A stretch of DNA of 64,000 nucleotides from Anaerolineae bacterium (GTDB lineage Bacteria; Chloroflexota; Anaerolineae; Aggregatilineales; Phototrophicaceae). Below, one piece after another: positions 51,322 to 60,980 of this stretch. A model generated the notes under the pieces. It ran no database searches. It had not been told where the DNA came from and was given only the letters and a program-made list of their open reading frames with translations. The DNA lies in assembly GCA_017303635.1 (NCBI GenBank), contig JAFLCG010000001.1:843148-907147 (forward strand), in the 5' to 3' direction. How positions within the stretch are numbered: the first letter of the stretch is position 1; each line of letters begins with the position of its first letter. Made by a program: the position numbers and the translations under genes.

Positions 51322-54300
51322 CCGCCCAGGGGCGTGGTATCGCGCATGACGAGGGTGTCGAAGTCGGCGACGCCTTCACCGATCACCCCCAGCGCCAGCG
51401 AGCCAGTGGTGAAGGAGCCATCCCGCAGGGCATACAGGAATTGCCCGTTGGCGAAGAAGGCGATCCGGTCTTCAAAGCTGATGACGGTCAGGTTGATCCA
51501 TTCATCGGTAGAGTCACCGGGCAGCGGACCTTCATAGAGCGTGCCACCGCCTAACCCAGCCTGCCGAACAATCACATCCGTGCTGCCATCGGCATTGCGG
51601 CGCAGGTCGAGGAAGTAGCCTTCCAGCGAGGCTCCACTGAGGGTTGGCACGGTGCGGACGCCGAGGGACGCGGTGGCAGGCCCTTCCGGGAAGCGCACGT
51701 CCACCGTCACATAAAGATCAGTCGTGAAGTTATCCAGCGCCCGCGCAAACATGCCGCTGCCCAGGCCTTCCCGTAATTGACGGAAGGTTTCGCGCCCTTG
51801 CCCGGTGATGCGCAGGAACTGCTGGTTGCGGGCCGAGGTCGGGTCGTTGATGAAACTCCCGGCCGCGGCGGTACCATCCACCCACCAGTCATCGGTGCGG
51901 AAGGGGTCATCGAAGAATTCCACAAAGTCGCTGCGGAAATCGGCGAAGGTACGGCCCAGTACCTGTTTTTGCAGGTCGAGCGCGAACTGGGCTTCGGCAT
52001 TGCTGGATTGAGCGGTTTCAGTGATGAGGCAGTCATCCAGTTGCAGAATGTCGCGGGCACGGTTGGCAAAGCGGATGCCCCCGGCCGTGTTCACGCCCGG
52101 TACATCTTCATCAAAGCGCGGTATGCCATCCCGGTAGATGGTCAGGTTATCCCCGATAAAGCGGATATTGAGATCTTCCCAACGGCGGCGGTTGAAGAAG
52201 TTCTCAATGCGGGTTTGGTAGATGGATTCACCCGCTGCGTTCAAGGCACTGATGGCCAGGTTTCCGGCGGTGAAGGTCAATTCCAGGCTGCCGCTGCTGC
52301 TATCCCGCAGGTAGAGGCGGTAGTCGCCTTCTTCCACATTCACGCGGCAGGCCAGGTTAATATCGCGGATGGGGCGGATATTGGGTGTGAGCACAGCCTC
52401 ACCACGCAACTGCAGGAAGCGATTCCCGTTGGCTTCGCGTTCGATGGTGGTACCGGTCGAACTGGTGGTTTCCCAAAGGGTGGGACGGGCGGAGCCTTCA
52501 AAGTGTTCGCTGGCGGCTTCGGGTCGCTGGAGGATCAGGTTGTCAAAGCGAACCGGCTGCGACGGCGTGGTGACGGTTTGCAGGATGACGGCGCCCCCTT
52601 GCAGGGCGGGTACGCTCAGGTCTTCCTGGGACATGACGAACTGACGATCCACATAGACGAAGAGCCGGTTACCCTGTGCCCACAAGGTAATCTCGTGCCA
52701 GCGGTTGATCTCGATCGGGGCGCGGGCGGTATCCAGTACGCGCTCGCCTTCGCGGTTTAGTAGATCTGGTGTGCCTGCGTTGCGGCGCAGGGCCACAAAG
52801 CCACTCAGGATTTCCAGCACTTGATAGCCATCAGCGCATCGTGACCCGGTGCAGCGGAAAATCACGCGGGCAGCAGACGCAGTACCGGGCAGGTTGATGC
52901 TCAGGTTGAGCAGTAGGTCGCCCTTGCCATCGCTGGTCCACTCCGGGGCGGGTTCCAGACCCAGCACTGTTGCCGGATTACGAATGCTGCCGATGCCCAG
53001 CAGGACGTTTTCACCACCCTCTGTTGCCACTTGCCAGGCGTTAGGATCGTAATCCCAAGCCTGAAGCGCCTCGGTGCCCGTTTCAAAGTCGGCGACGAAA
53101 GGCAACTGACCTGCCGGAATGAGTGTCGGGGTCGGTGGCGGGGGCAGCGGCGTGAAGGTTTCTGCCAGCGTTGGCTCGATGGTCCGGGTCGGCGTGGCGG
53201 TTGGAGGCAGTGTGGGCGTTTCGCTCGGTACGGGCGTGAGGCTGGGCGGCGTGGTCCGCGTTGGGCTGAGTGTCCGCGACGGCGTGATGGTCGGCGTGGG
53301 CGATGGAGTTTGAGACGGCGTGACCGTAGCCGTTGCCGTAGCAGTCGGTGTCAGGGTTGGCGTGAGGGTGGGGGTATCGGTAGGTGTATTGGTCGGTGCC
53401 AGTGCCACTGGTACGCCGAGGATATTGCCCGCGGCTTCGATGAAGCGTTCCCGTACCCAGGCCGTTTGTCCATCAGCCAGAATGACCTGATACCAGTCGC
53501 CGTCCGCGCTGACGCCGATGATGTCCAGGCGTTCATCAGCCGCGATGGTGGCGACCACCGGATAGCTGATGTCCGGCCCGACCAGCGCCACAAGTTCGCG
53601 GATGGACTGAGCAATGGGCGTGGCTGGCGTGGCAGTCGACGTGGCGGTGGAAGTCGCGGTGGGTGTGGGCGTGTACGTGCGTGTGAACGTAGCCGTGGCG
53701 GTCGGTGTCCTGGTCGGCGTGGGGCTGACCGTTCGGGTAGGTGTGGTCGTTTCGGTTGGAACGTCGGTTGGGATTGCTTCAACCGTGTTGGTCGCGGGTA
53801 ATGCAGTCGCCGTCACAATCACCGCGACTGCCGTGTTCGAGTCGGGAGTAGTCGTTGCGGTGCTGGAGGCGTTCTGCTGGATAAGGAATATCACTAGTGC
53901 TACCAGTGCGAGTAGGATGACGCCGCCCCCGACGAACCACCACAGGCGGTTGGCGTTCGGGATTTTTTGGGTGGCCCCGAGGTTGGAGGTTGGCGCTTTG
54001 ATATCCGGCACCGAGGCCGGTTTCATGGTGGGCATGTCATCGGGCAGGCTGCGGGTGCTGACTGGGGGCGTCATAGAACCCATATAACCAGGCCGACTGG
54101 CCTCGAACTGCGCCAGCGTCTTCTGAATGGCCTCTTCAGAGGTAGCGCGGGCGAGTGCCTGGGTTTCGACCGTCCGCTGGGCAGCCGTCCGCAGCATGGC
54201 CGGGGTGATGATGGGCGAGGTATTCAGGGCTTCCGCCAGGCCGTTCACCAGCGCTGTCGCAGTGGCGTGACGGTCATCCGGTTTCTTGGCCAGTGCCTTG

Positions 54301-55034
54301 AAGAACACCGCATCCACCGAGGCGGAGAGCTGCGTGTTAAAGCTGCTGGCCGCCGGGATAGGATCGTTCAGATGCTTGAGCAGAGTCGCCATCGGCGAAT
54401 CAGTGCTGTAGGGCATCTGCCCGGTGAGCATTTGGAAGAGCAGGATGCCCAGCGCATAAATATCCGAGCGGCCATCGACATCACTGGCGCCGGTTGCCTG
54501 TTCCGGGGACATATAAGCCGGGGTGCCGACGGTGAAACCGGATCGGGTCAGACCGCTGCTGACCTCGGTCATACGGGCGATGCCGAAGTCGGTCAGGAAA
54601 GCGTTGCCATCCGGGTCGATCAACACATTTGAGGGTTTGATGTCCCGGTGGACGACCCCTTTGCGGTGGGCGTAATCCAGCGCAGCGGCGATCTGCCGCA
54701 TCATGTAGATGATTTCGTCTGGCGGGAGCGGCCCTTGATCGAGGATCTCCTTGAGGGTGCCGCCTTCGAGGAACCGCATGACGATATAGGGCGGATCATG
54801 CGAGCCGTTGTAATCGTAGATGGGTAGCAGATGGGGGTGTTCCAGGCGCGTGACCAGACGGGCTTCGCGCTGGAAGCGTTCCAGCCCGGCGCTATCACTG
54901 GCAATGGCCCGGTGGATGACCTTGACGGCGACAAAACGATCGGTATTGGGCTGATAGGCCCGATAGACCGTCGCCATCCCGCCTTTGCCCAATTCTTCGA
55001 TGAGTTCGTAGGGGCCGAGTCGGGTCCCGATCAT
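51318..55034 (-). CDS. Receptor-like Ser/Thr protein kinase with SH3 and lectin-like external domains
   Basis: About 1,238 residues. An N-terminal Hanks-type kinase (about 8-265) has GKGGMATVYRA, the Lys in VAVKVIH, HRDIKPSNVL and DFGIAR. A membrane segment (about 355-378) leads to a long Thr/Pro-rich stalk with a bacterial SH3 domain inserted (LDIIGVSADGDWYQVILADG). The outer part has about three concanavalin/LamG-like units, each with W-x-E-I-x-L/F-type and NLILQRP-type strands. It probably senses an external glycan or wall fragment and phosphorylates cytoplasmic proteins. ATG 55034 begins MIGTRLGPYELIEELG, the conserved kinase start; upstream residues look non-coding. Confidence 0.9.
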   Translation of the reverse strand: MIGTRLGPYELIEELGKGGMATVYRAYQPNTDRFVAVKVIHRAIASDSAGLERFQREARLVTRLEHPHLLPIYDYNGSHDPPYIVMRFLEGGTLKEILDQGPLPPDEIIYMMRQIAAALDYAHRKGVVHRDIKPSNVLIDPDGNAFLTDFGIARMTEVSSGLTRSGFTVGTPAYMSPEQATGASDVDGRSDIYALGILLFQMLTGQMPYSTDSPMATLLKHLNDPIPAASSFNTQLSASVDAVFFKALAKKPDDRHATATALVNGLAEALNTSPIITPAMLRTAAQRTVETQALARATSEEAIQKTLAQFEASRPGYMGSMTPPVSTRSLPDDMPTMKPASVPDIKAPTSNLGATQKIPNANRLWWFVGGGVILLALVALVIFLIQQNASSTATTTPDSNTAVAVIVTATALPATNTVEAIPTDVPTETTTPTRTVSPTPTRTPTATATFTRTYTPTPTATSTATSTATPATPIAQSIRELVALVGPDISYPVVATIAADERLDIIGVSADGDWYQVILADGQTAWVRERFIEAAGNILGVPVALAPTNTPTDTPTLTPTLTPTATATATVTPSQTPSPTPTITPSRTLSPTRTTPPSLTPVPSETPTLPPTATPTRTIEPTLAETFTPLPPPPTPTLIPAGQLPFVADFETGTEALQAWDYDPNAWQVATEGGENVLLGIGSIRNPATVLGLEPAPEWTSDGKGDLLLNLSINLPGTASAARVIFRCTGSRCADGYQVLEILSGFVALRRNAGTPDLLNREGERVLDTARAPIEINRWHEITLWAQGNRLFVYVDRQFVMSQEDLSVPALQGGAVILQTVTTPSQPVRFDNLILQRPEAASEHFEGSARPTLWETTSSTGTTIEREANGNRFLQLRGEAVLTPNIRPIRDINLACRVNVEEGDYRLYLRDSSSGSLELTFTAGNLAISALNAAGESIYQTRIENFFNRRRWEDLNIRFIGDNLTIYRDGIPRFDEDVPGVNTAGGIRFANRARDILQLDDCLITETAQSSNAEAQFALDLQKQVLGRTFADFRSDFVEFFDDPFRTDDWWVDGTAAAGSFINDPTSARNQQFLRITGQGRETFRQLREGLGSGMFARALDNFTTDLYVTVDVRFPEGPATASLGVRTVPTLSGASLEGYFLDLRRNADGSTDVIVRQAGLGGGTLYEGPLPGDSTDEWINLTVISFEDRIAFFANGQFLYALRDGSFTTGSLALGVIGEGVADFDTLVMRDTTPLGG

Positions 55035-55226
55035 GCTGAGTCCTGATTGTGACAGGTTATGGACATTTACTTTATAAAGTATAACACGCACGGCTTGCGC
55101 CAGCATCACAGCGGGTCAGATGGGGAGGAAATTCGTCCTATCGGGGAAATCTTAATCATTTTTCTGTAGACATTCGTTGACAATGTGACATTAGAGTGTA
55201 GTGCTGGAAGATTCCGTCATCGGAAC

Positions 55227-55330
55227 TGTGACAGAAAATGTCTCAAAACGAAGGATTTGTGAATTTTCTGTTTATTTTCCGATTGAATTTGTGTCATTTA
55301 TTGACACAACGACTCTAATTTTCCTATACT
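55227..55330 (+). promoter_or_regulatory. Promoter of DUF177-rpoD with two matching palindromes
   Basis: TTGACA (55301-55306) and TATACT (55325-55330) are 18 bases apart. TGTGTCA-N5-TGACACA (55290-55308) overlaps the -35 box; TGTGACA-N5-TGTCTCA (55227-55245) lies upstream. The centres are 63 bases apart, six helical turns. A half-site TGTGACA is at 55184-55190. Confidence 0.75.
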
Positions 55331-55377
55331 GTGATTGTTCGTGAAAGCCGTAAACGTCCACCTGAAAGGGTGTTTCG

Positions 55378-55896
55378 GTGAAACAGCTTGAAAATGGCTT
55401 TGTCCCCAACCGCGTGCTGAAGATCAATGTCGGCTTCCTCATCACGGGCGGACCGGGTGCCAGCAGCGACTCGGTGCTGGACCTGCCGCCTGTGCGCGTG
55501 GCGGAGGATCTGGACGTCTACTATGTGCGCGGGCCGATCCGCTTGAGCCGCACCCATGAAGGTGTGCTGGTCCAGGCTGAGCTGCGTGTAGGCGTAGAGG
55601 ATGAGTGTGGGCGCTGCCTCGACCCGGTGCGGACGGAAATTCCGATCACCGTGACCGAGCTGTACGCTTACCCGCCTCGCAGCACATCGGAGTTCAGCAT
55701 CTCCGATGATATGAATCTGGACCTGGCACCCCTGATTCGATCTGAAGTGTATATCTCCAATGCCACCGGGGTGCTGTGCAAGCCGGATTGCAAAGGCCTG
55801 TGCCCGGAATGCGGCACCAACTGGAACCATGCCACCTGTACCTGCAATGAGGACATTATTGACCCACGCCTGGCTGCGTTAAAGAAATACCTGTAG
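55378..55896 (+). CDS. DUF177 (YceD-like) zinc-ribbon protein
   Basis: A 172-residue protein of the YceD/DUF177 family. The central DECGRCLDPV motif and the C-terminal CKPDCKGLCPECGTNWNHATC cysteine cluster (in two parts) are typical; family members are linked to 23S rRNA or ribosome L32 accumulation and are usually followed by rpmF. Here rpoD follows instead. The start is GTG with AAAGG upstream. The promoter above drives it and probably the next gene. Confidence 0.87.
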   Translation: MKQLENGFVPNRVLKINVGFLITGGPGASSDSVLDLPPVRVAEDLDVYYVRGPIRLSRTHEGVLVQAELRVGVEDECGRCLDPVRTEIPITVTELYAYPPRSTSEFSISDDMNLDLAPLIRSEVYISNATGVLCKPDCKGLCPECGTNWNHATCTCNEDIIDPRLAALKKYL

Positions 55897-55929
55897 TCCG
55901 TCATTATCTAATTGGGGGAGTTGACTGAC

Positions 55930-57012
55930 ATGGTGGATTATCTAAAGCATGATTATGACAGCTTGATGCCTGATCTCGATTTTTTGCACGATGACCTTGA
56001 TCCTTTTGATGACCCTTTGTTTGCGATGGATGACGACGACTCGTTTGTTGAGGATGACCTCGATGAAGAGTCGGATGATGACGAAAATCCCAGTGACCCC
56101 TATGCGCTGTCGATAGGCGATACAGTGGGCTTGTATCTCAAAGAGATGGCCCGCGTGCCACTGCTGAACACTGAGGAAGAGATCTCGCTGGCGAAACGGA
56201 TGGAAGCGGCGCTCAACGCGGAGAAGAAACTCTGCAAGACCCCTGAGCACGCCAAAGCTGACAGTTGGCGTGCTACCATCAGCGATGGTGACGATGCGCG
56301 CGAACACCTCATCAAAGCCAATACCCGATTGGTGGTCTCGATTGCCAAGAAGTATATGACCCGTGGGGTGCCGTTCCTCGACCTGATTCAGGAAGGCAAC
56401 CTGGGGCTGATGAAGGCGGTCGAGAAGTTCGATTACCGCCGGGGCTTCCGCTTCAGCACCTATGCCACCTGGTGGATTCGCCAGACCATCACCCGTGCGA
56501 TTGCCGACCAGAGCCGTACCATCCGCGTGCCAGTCCACATGAGCGACCGCATCCGCCGCCTGTACCGCGTGGCCCGTGATCTGGAACAGGAATATGGTCG
56601 CAAACCGACGACTGACGAAATCGCCCGTGAATTGAAGATTGAACCGCGCAAAATTCAATGGATGCTGAAAGTCTCCTGGCAGCCTCTGAGCCTGGAGCAT
56701 CCCGTTGGTGAAGACGAGGACAGCGAACTCGGTAACTTCATCGAGAATGACCTGTCGCCTACCCCCGGTCAGGCGGTACAGGATAGCCTGCTTAAAGAGA
56801 AGATCGAGGCGGTACTCTCGACGCTTTCCCCGCGCGAAGCCCGCATCCTGCGCTTACGCTTTGGCCTGCAGAATGGCCGTGCCTATACGCTGGAGGAAGT
56901 CGGTCAGAAGTTCGGCCTGACCCGTGAGCGCATCCGCCAGATCGAAGGGCGCGCGCTGCGCCGCCTGCGGCATCCGCGCCGGGCCCGTCAGTTGCGGGAT
57001 TATTTGTCATAA
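55930..57012 (+). CDS. rpoD: RNA polymerase principal sigma factor (RpoD/SigA type)
   Basis: A 360-residue group 1/2 sigma-70 factor. A very acidic N-terminus ([24 protein letters not shown]) stands in place of region 1.1. Region 1.2 has [11 protein letters not shown], region 2 has [15 protein letters not shown] and [18 protein letters not shown], then [11 protein letters not shown], region 3, and region 4 with [19 protein letters not shown] (helix-turn-helix). ATG 55930 lies 9 bases after GGGGGAG; an earlier TTG would overlap that site. A strong terminator follows at once. Group 1 versus 2 cannot be settled from one window. Confidence 0.92.
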   Translation: MVDYLKHDYDSLMPDLDFLHDDLDPFDDPLFAMDDDDSFVEDDLDEESDDDENPSDPYALSIGDTVGLYLKEMARVPLLNTEEEISLAKRMEAALNAEKKLCKTPEHAKADSWRATISDGDDAREHLIKANTRLVVSIAKKYMTRGVPFLDLIQEGNLGLMKAVEKFDYRRGFRFSTYATWWIRQTITRAIADQSRTIRVPVHMSDRIRRLYRVARDLEQEYGRKPTTDEIARELKIEPRKIQWMLKVSWQPLSLEHPVGEDEDSELGNFIENDLSPTPGQAVQDSLLKEKIEAVLSTLSPREARILRLRFGLQNGRAYTLEEVGQKFGLTRERIRQIEGRALRRLRHPRRARQLRDYLS

Positions 57013-57030
57013 AGCAGTAGGTTGAAATTG

Positions 57031-57058
57031 AAAAAGGCGCATCACGCGCCTTTTTTAT
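57031..57058 (+). terminator. Intrinsic terminator after rpoD
   Basis: AAAAAGGCGC (57031-57040) pairs with GCGCCTTTTT (57046-57055) across ATCAC, with further T residues. Symmetric A/T ends would also stop leftward transcripts. Confidence 0.9.
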
Positions 57059-57127
57059 TGGATGCCTGGGTCGAAATGCCTCTATACTGACAATCAGCGT
57101 TAGCTGGTATGTCACAAGGGGGCGGGG

Positions 57128-58228
57128 ATGACGATTCGGACGCTGGTGCTATCAGGCGGGGGTGGGCGGGGAGCCTTCCACGCCGGGGTGTTCAAATATC
57201 TGTCTCAATTGGAGAAGCCCGGCGTCAGCGGGGATCATCAGGGGGCGTGGGTGCCGGATATTGTCATTGGTACCTCGATTGGGGCGGTCAACGGCGCGGC
57301 GATTGTGCAGGGCATCAGCGCTGAAGGGCTGGAGCAGTTCTGGCTCTCGCTGCGGGAGCGCGATGTGCAGGGTCTGCCGCCGAGTATGGGTTGGGTGGCG
57401 CGGAAGGTAGCAAACCTGATCCTCAAACCGGCGATTGGTACTGGTCTGCCAGTCGTGCCGCCTGAGATTGCCATGTCCGGCGCGGCCTCCGATTCATGGC
57501 CTCCACTGCCAGTGCTTCCGGCCTGGCTCAGCACCCGCTTGATCGGGCGTTGGAGCAATTTGCTGGATACCGGCCCGCTGCACAAAAATCTTACGGATCG
57601 CCTGAAGCTGGATGAGGTCAAGATCGCCGCCAGCGAGAAGATGCTCATCATCAGTGCCACCAATGTTCTGACAGGCGAGGGGGTGGTCTTCAGCAACCGT
57701 CTACCGACCGGCATTACCCTGCGCCGCATCATCGCCAGTTGTAGTATTCCGATGGTCTATCCCTGGACACGGGACACGGACGGCGAGTTGTACTGGGATG
57801 GGGCGGTGGTCGCCAATACGCCGCTCGGCCCGGCGTTGGATGCCGTCCGCAACCGACCGATGGAGGAAGAGATGGAAGTGGTCATCGTGATGATGACGCC
57901 CTGGTGGGAAAGCGGCGGCGCAGCCATGCGCCATCTGCAAGCCCCACAGGATTTTGGTGAGGCGATGACCTGGACACTGGACTGGGCGCTGCTGGCTTCC
58001 TTCCGCCGGGATCTGAAGATGGCGCGGATGTACAACCGGCAGGCTCAGGCGGCGCTGGCGCGGGGCGAGACACCCGAACATCGCTACGTCCGGGATGTGA
58101 TCGTCGCGCCGGAGGAATTTATGCCGGTGAACCGGATCATCGATTATGACGAGGTGGGCAGCCGCAACCTGATCCAACTGGGTCAGGCTGCGGCGGAGAA
58201 AGCATTTAAGGCAGCTTTCGCTGGATGA
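57128..58228 (+). CDS. Patatin-like phospholipase
   Basis: A 366-residue protein with the patatin Ser-Asp dyad fold: oxyanion motif SGGGGRGAFHAG near the start, nucleophile in GTSIGAVNG (GxSxG), and Asp in WDGAVVANTPLG. Such enzymes cleave acyl groups from phospholipids or other lipids. No signal peptide is seen. AGGGGG lies before the ATG. It is convergent with the inositol monophosphatase gene. Confidence 0.9.
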   Translation: MTIRTLVLSGGGGRGAFHAGVFKYLSQLEKPGVSGDHQGAWVPDIVIGTSIGAVNGAAIVQGISAEGLEQFWLSLRERDVQGLPPSMGWVARKVANLILKPAIGTGLPVVPPEIAMSGAASDSWPPLPVLPAWLSTRLIGRWSNLLDTGPLHKNLTDRLKLDEVKIAASEKMLIISATNVLTGEGVVFSNRLPTGITLRRIIASCSIPMVYPWTRDTDGELYWDGAVVANTPLGPALDAVRNRPMEEEMEVVIVMMTPWWESGGAAMRHLQAPQDFGEAMTWTLDWALLASFRRDLKMARMYNRQAQAALARGETPEHRYVRDVIVAPEEFMPVNRIIDYDEVGSRNLIQLGQAAAEKAFKAAFAG

Positions 58229-58235
58229 GGGTGCC

Positions 58236-59057
58236 TTACTCGGCTGGTCGATCTTTACGGAGTTCGACCAGCATCTCGACCATGGTCGGGTGAATGAGGC
58301 CGTTGCTGGCCAGGAGGCGCTTGCCGCTGTAGGCCAGGTCGGAGTCCGCTCCGGTGAAGTCGGTGACAGTGCCGCCGGCTTCCTGTACGATCATGATCCC
58401 GGCCATGACATCCCAGGGGTTGACATGCTGTTCCCAGAGGCCATCGAAGCGCCCCGCGGCCACATAGCACAATTCCAGCGCAATGGTGCCCAGCCGCCGG
58501 ATGCCACGTGAAACCCGATGGAAGGCATCCCATTCCCGCAGGTTGTTATCGTCGAGGGTGGCATACTTATACGGAAAGCCGCTGCACAGCATGGATTGAG
58601 CGATGTTATCAATCGTGGAAACCTGGATCGGTTGACCGTTACGGGTTGCGCCGCCCCCTTTGGAGGCGCTGAAAAGTTGGTCACCCACCGGGTCATAGAC
58701 CACGCCGACCAGCGGACGCAGGTGTTTATCCGCCATTCCGATGCTGACGCTGAACAGGGGCAGGTTGCTGGCGAAGTTGCTGGTGCCATCCAACGGGTCG
58801 ATGTACCAGAAGTAGTCGGCCTGGTCAGCGGGCGTGCCGGAGTCCCCGCCTTCTTCACTGACGATATGGTGATCAGGGAAGGCTTCCCGCAGGGCCGGGA
58901 CGACCACCGCCTGTGAGGCCATATCGCCTTCGGTCACCAGGTCGTTATAGGATTTCTTGATCTGATGCTGGTGCGGGCGGTCATAGTGTTCGAGTAAGGC
59001 AGCCCCGGCGCGGCGGGCAATCGTCTCGGCGGTGGCGCGGACGGCGAGCAAATCCAC
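58236..59057 (-). CDS. Inositol monophosphatase family protein
   Basis: A 273-residue Mg2+-dependent sugar-phosphatase-fold enzyme. Motifs: EEGGDSG (metal ligand Glu), WYIDPLDGTSNF (D-P-L-D-G-T) and the C-terminal WDVMAGIMIVQEAGG (W-D-x-x-A). It may hydrolyse inositol, fructose-1,6-bis- or nucleotide phosphates. A GTG at 59057 with GGAG 7 bases upstream is chosen; a longer reading to 59147 runs through an R3 repeat and has no such support. Confidence 0.9.
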   Translation of the reverse strand: MDLLAVRATAETIARRAGAALLEHYDRPHQHQIKKSYNDLVTEGDMASQAVVVPALREAFPDHHIVSEEGGDSGTPADQADYFWYIDPLDGTSNFASNLPLFSVSIGMADKHLRPLVGVVYDPVGDQLFSASKGGGATRNGQPIQVSTIDNIAQSMLCSGFPYKYATLDDNNLREWDAFHRVSRGIRRLGTIALELCYVAAGRFDGLWEQHVNPWDVMAGIMIVQEAGGTVTDFTGADSDLAYSGKRLLASNGLIHPTMVEMLVELRKDRPAE

Positions 59058-59103
59058 AACAGTTCTCCTTCGGGGGAATGGCAGGTGCTGATTATAGAAG
59101 CCT

Positions 59104-59126
59104 ACAGTCGATAGTCGATAGTCAAT
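59104..59126. repeat. R3 short tandem words (AGTCGATAG)
   Basis: AGTCGATAGTCGATAGTC, a three-unit tandem word in the 158-base spacer before 59217, where no gene is supported. Confidence 0.55.
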
Positions 59127-59216
59127 GGTTGGGTTCTTCTTCATCATATCTAAACCTTCAATTTTCGATGCTAAACTATTCTTAACTCCGCTCGATTGAT
59201 TACGAAGGCCACTGAA

Positions 59217-60185
59217 ATGTTCCTTCTGAGATGGAAATCCATCGTGGCGATGATCTCGATTACCGGCATGATACTCGTGCTTTCAGTATTGTGTGCGTAT
59301 TGGTTGATTTTTTCGTTTAATAGCTCAATCCAGTCTCAGAATGTCAGCTTGCGCTGGATTGAAAGTTATATGCGACTACAAATCCCAGCGGATGCAAAGG
59401 ATGTTGAGATACACGGTGAAACAGGAGGGGGAGGTTATGATCCATATTTCAGCTTAAGGTTCCGCGCTTCACCAAATAGTGTTGCTCAGTATGTGCAGGG
59501 GATCTGTGGAGGAGTATTGCATCAAGGCTACGACCCCTTTAATGCTATTGATACGGGCGATATTCCTCTTATGCGTCCATACCTGATTAAATTACGCAAC
59601 TTCACATACTATTCGTATTCGCCTAATGTTTCTGGAGCATTATGGGGAAACCGATGTATGCCTTGGGATGATGGCATGTATCAGATATTGGTCGATAAGT
59701 CTCAAGCAGAGGAATATCAGGTAATGGTTGATTTTCCTGATGATTGCGAAGTAGTGGCTGCCTGTCAACCAATAGGTGAAAACTACGTAAGACCAAGTTT
59801 AGATCTGCCGCTTATCATTATTGGCCTAGCTCAATTGGAGAATGAATACCTTCTCATTTCGAGTGAGATTTGTATTGAGACACAACTAGATTATGTATTG
59901 GTTGCATGGCAAGGTGTACCGAAATGGGAGTGGTTAGCTGGAGCGCAGGTTCAGGTCAAGATTAATGAGACCATACTTATACCAGCTGTTGTTTCTGATA
60001 ATGGACGACTGCGACCAACCAATACTCAGACTGACGACTTTGAGTTTAATTACTGCGTCACGAATAGTTGGTCGCCTGGAATTCATCAAATTGAGATGAT
60101 TATCGATCCTTTGAATGGAACACCACGAACTTATGTCTGGGATTTCGTAGTAACAGAGCAGCTTCCCTCTGAAGTTACAGGATAG
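59217..60185 (+). CDS. Hypothetical membrane-anchored protein, AT-rich
   Basis: A protein of about 322 residues with one N-terminal membrane segment (about 8-33) and a large outer domain with several Cys residues (GICGGVL, NRCMPWDD, DDCEVVAACQ, EICIE). I do not recognise the family. Base composition is clearly more AT-rich than its neighbours, which suggests recent arrival. ATG 59217 with AAGG 8 bases before it is chosen over an upstream TTG. Confidence 0.65.
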   Translation: MFLLRWKSIVAMISITGMILVLSVLCAYWLIFSFNSSIQSQNVSLRWIESYMRLQIPADAKDVEIHGETGGGGYDPYFSLRFRASPNSVAQYVQGICGGVLHQGYDPFNAIDTGDIPLMRPYLIKLRNFTYYSYSPNVSGALWGNRCMPWDDGMYQILVDKSQAEEYQVMVDFPDDCEVVAACQPIGENYVRPSLDLPLIIIGLAQLENEYLLISSEICIETQLDYVLVAWQGVPKWEWLAGAQVQVKINETILIPAVVSDNGRLRPTNTQTDDFEFNYCVTNSWSPGIHQIEMIIDPLNGTPRTYVWDFVVTEQLPSEVTG

Positions 60186-60341
60186 CTTTGCGTGTAAGCG
60201 CCATTTATAAAGCTTATTCATGTCATATAGATTTAAGTGAATGCGCCCGTCTTCCAGTATGTTGTTTGCTCCGGCGCAGCGAATCGAATACCATTAGTCG
60301 AAATACAACGCACTAAACGTCCATGGACGGGTGGGTGAACG

Positions 60342-60977
60342 ATGTTTCAGGAACAACAAGTTTCTTACGAAACCAAAGCAGTTAATCAGGCGACGGAAGT
60401 CATCAAGAAAGCGCTGATGACCCGCCGCGAGCAGCGTACCTTTCTCAACCAGCAGTTGACCGAATTCACCAAAGGCTTATATGGCGGCCTGCAGGTTGCG
60501 GTTAAGGAACTGCGAGAAAAGGGTATGACTGAACTGGCGGAACCGCGCTTGCTCGATCATCCGGCAGGGGATGGTCGCAAGGCACTGCAACTGGGCATTG
60601 AAGACTGGAGCGTAGTCTTTGTGCCGCTGGTGGGTCTGGCCTGGCCGAATGCCCGCGATGAGGCGCAGATACCGGGATCGTCTTTCCGCGAACTGGCCGC
60701 GCGAATTGCCGTCTTTATCGGTTCGGAGCCGGAGACCAATTCGTTCTTCGATTTTCTCATTTTCCCGAACGGCTCCTGGTTTGCCTGGGGCTTTGGGTGG
60801 CCCAAACAGGCAGCGAACCTCAAAGAGACCAACTTCAGAATATTAGGCTATGAATTGATCGCCAGCTTCATCAAGGATATTCATACCACCTGGCGTACCC
60901 GTGCTCATACCTCGCTGGGTAGTTCGATGGATGTCCGCAAGCGTGCCTACCTCTTTGGGCTGCCGGGGGATGAATAG
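60342..60977 (+). CDS. Hypothetical protein, paired with TPR protein
   Basis: A 211-residue soluble protein: a helical N-terminus (about 1-65) then a mixed domain with many aromatic residues (FFDFLIFPNGSWFAWGFGWP). I do not recognise the family. It is followed by the TPR gene after 3 bases, so the two are one operon. No promoter was identified in the 156-base spacer before it. Confidence 0.7.
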   Translation: MFQEQQVSYETKAVNQATEVIKKALMTRREQRTFLNQQLTEFTKGLYGGLQVAVKELREKGMTELAEPRLLDHPAGDGRKALQLGIEDWSVVFVPLVGLAWPNARDEAQIPGSSFRELAARIAVFIGSEPETNSFFDFLIFPNGSWFAWGFGWPKQAANLKETNFRILGYELIASFIKDIHTTWRTRAHTSLGSSMDVRKRAYLFGLPGDE

Positions 60978-60980
60978 CCG

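Noticed and set aside
51777..53801. Two long plus-strand frames (327 and 256 codons) opposite the receptor kinase
   Set aside because: The kinase frame is continuous and domain-rich; the opposite frames are composition artefacts of the Thr/Pro-rich stalk (Gly/Arg/Val-rich).
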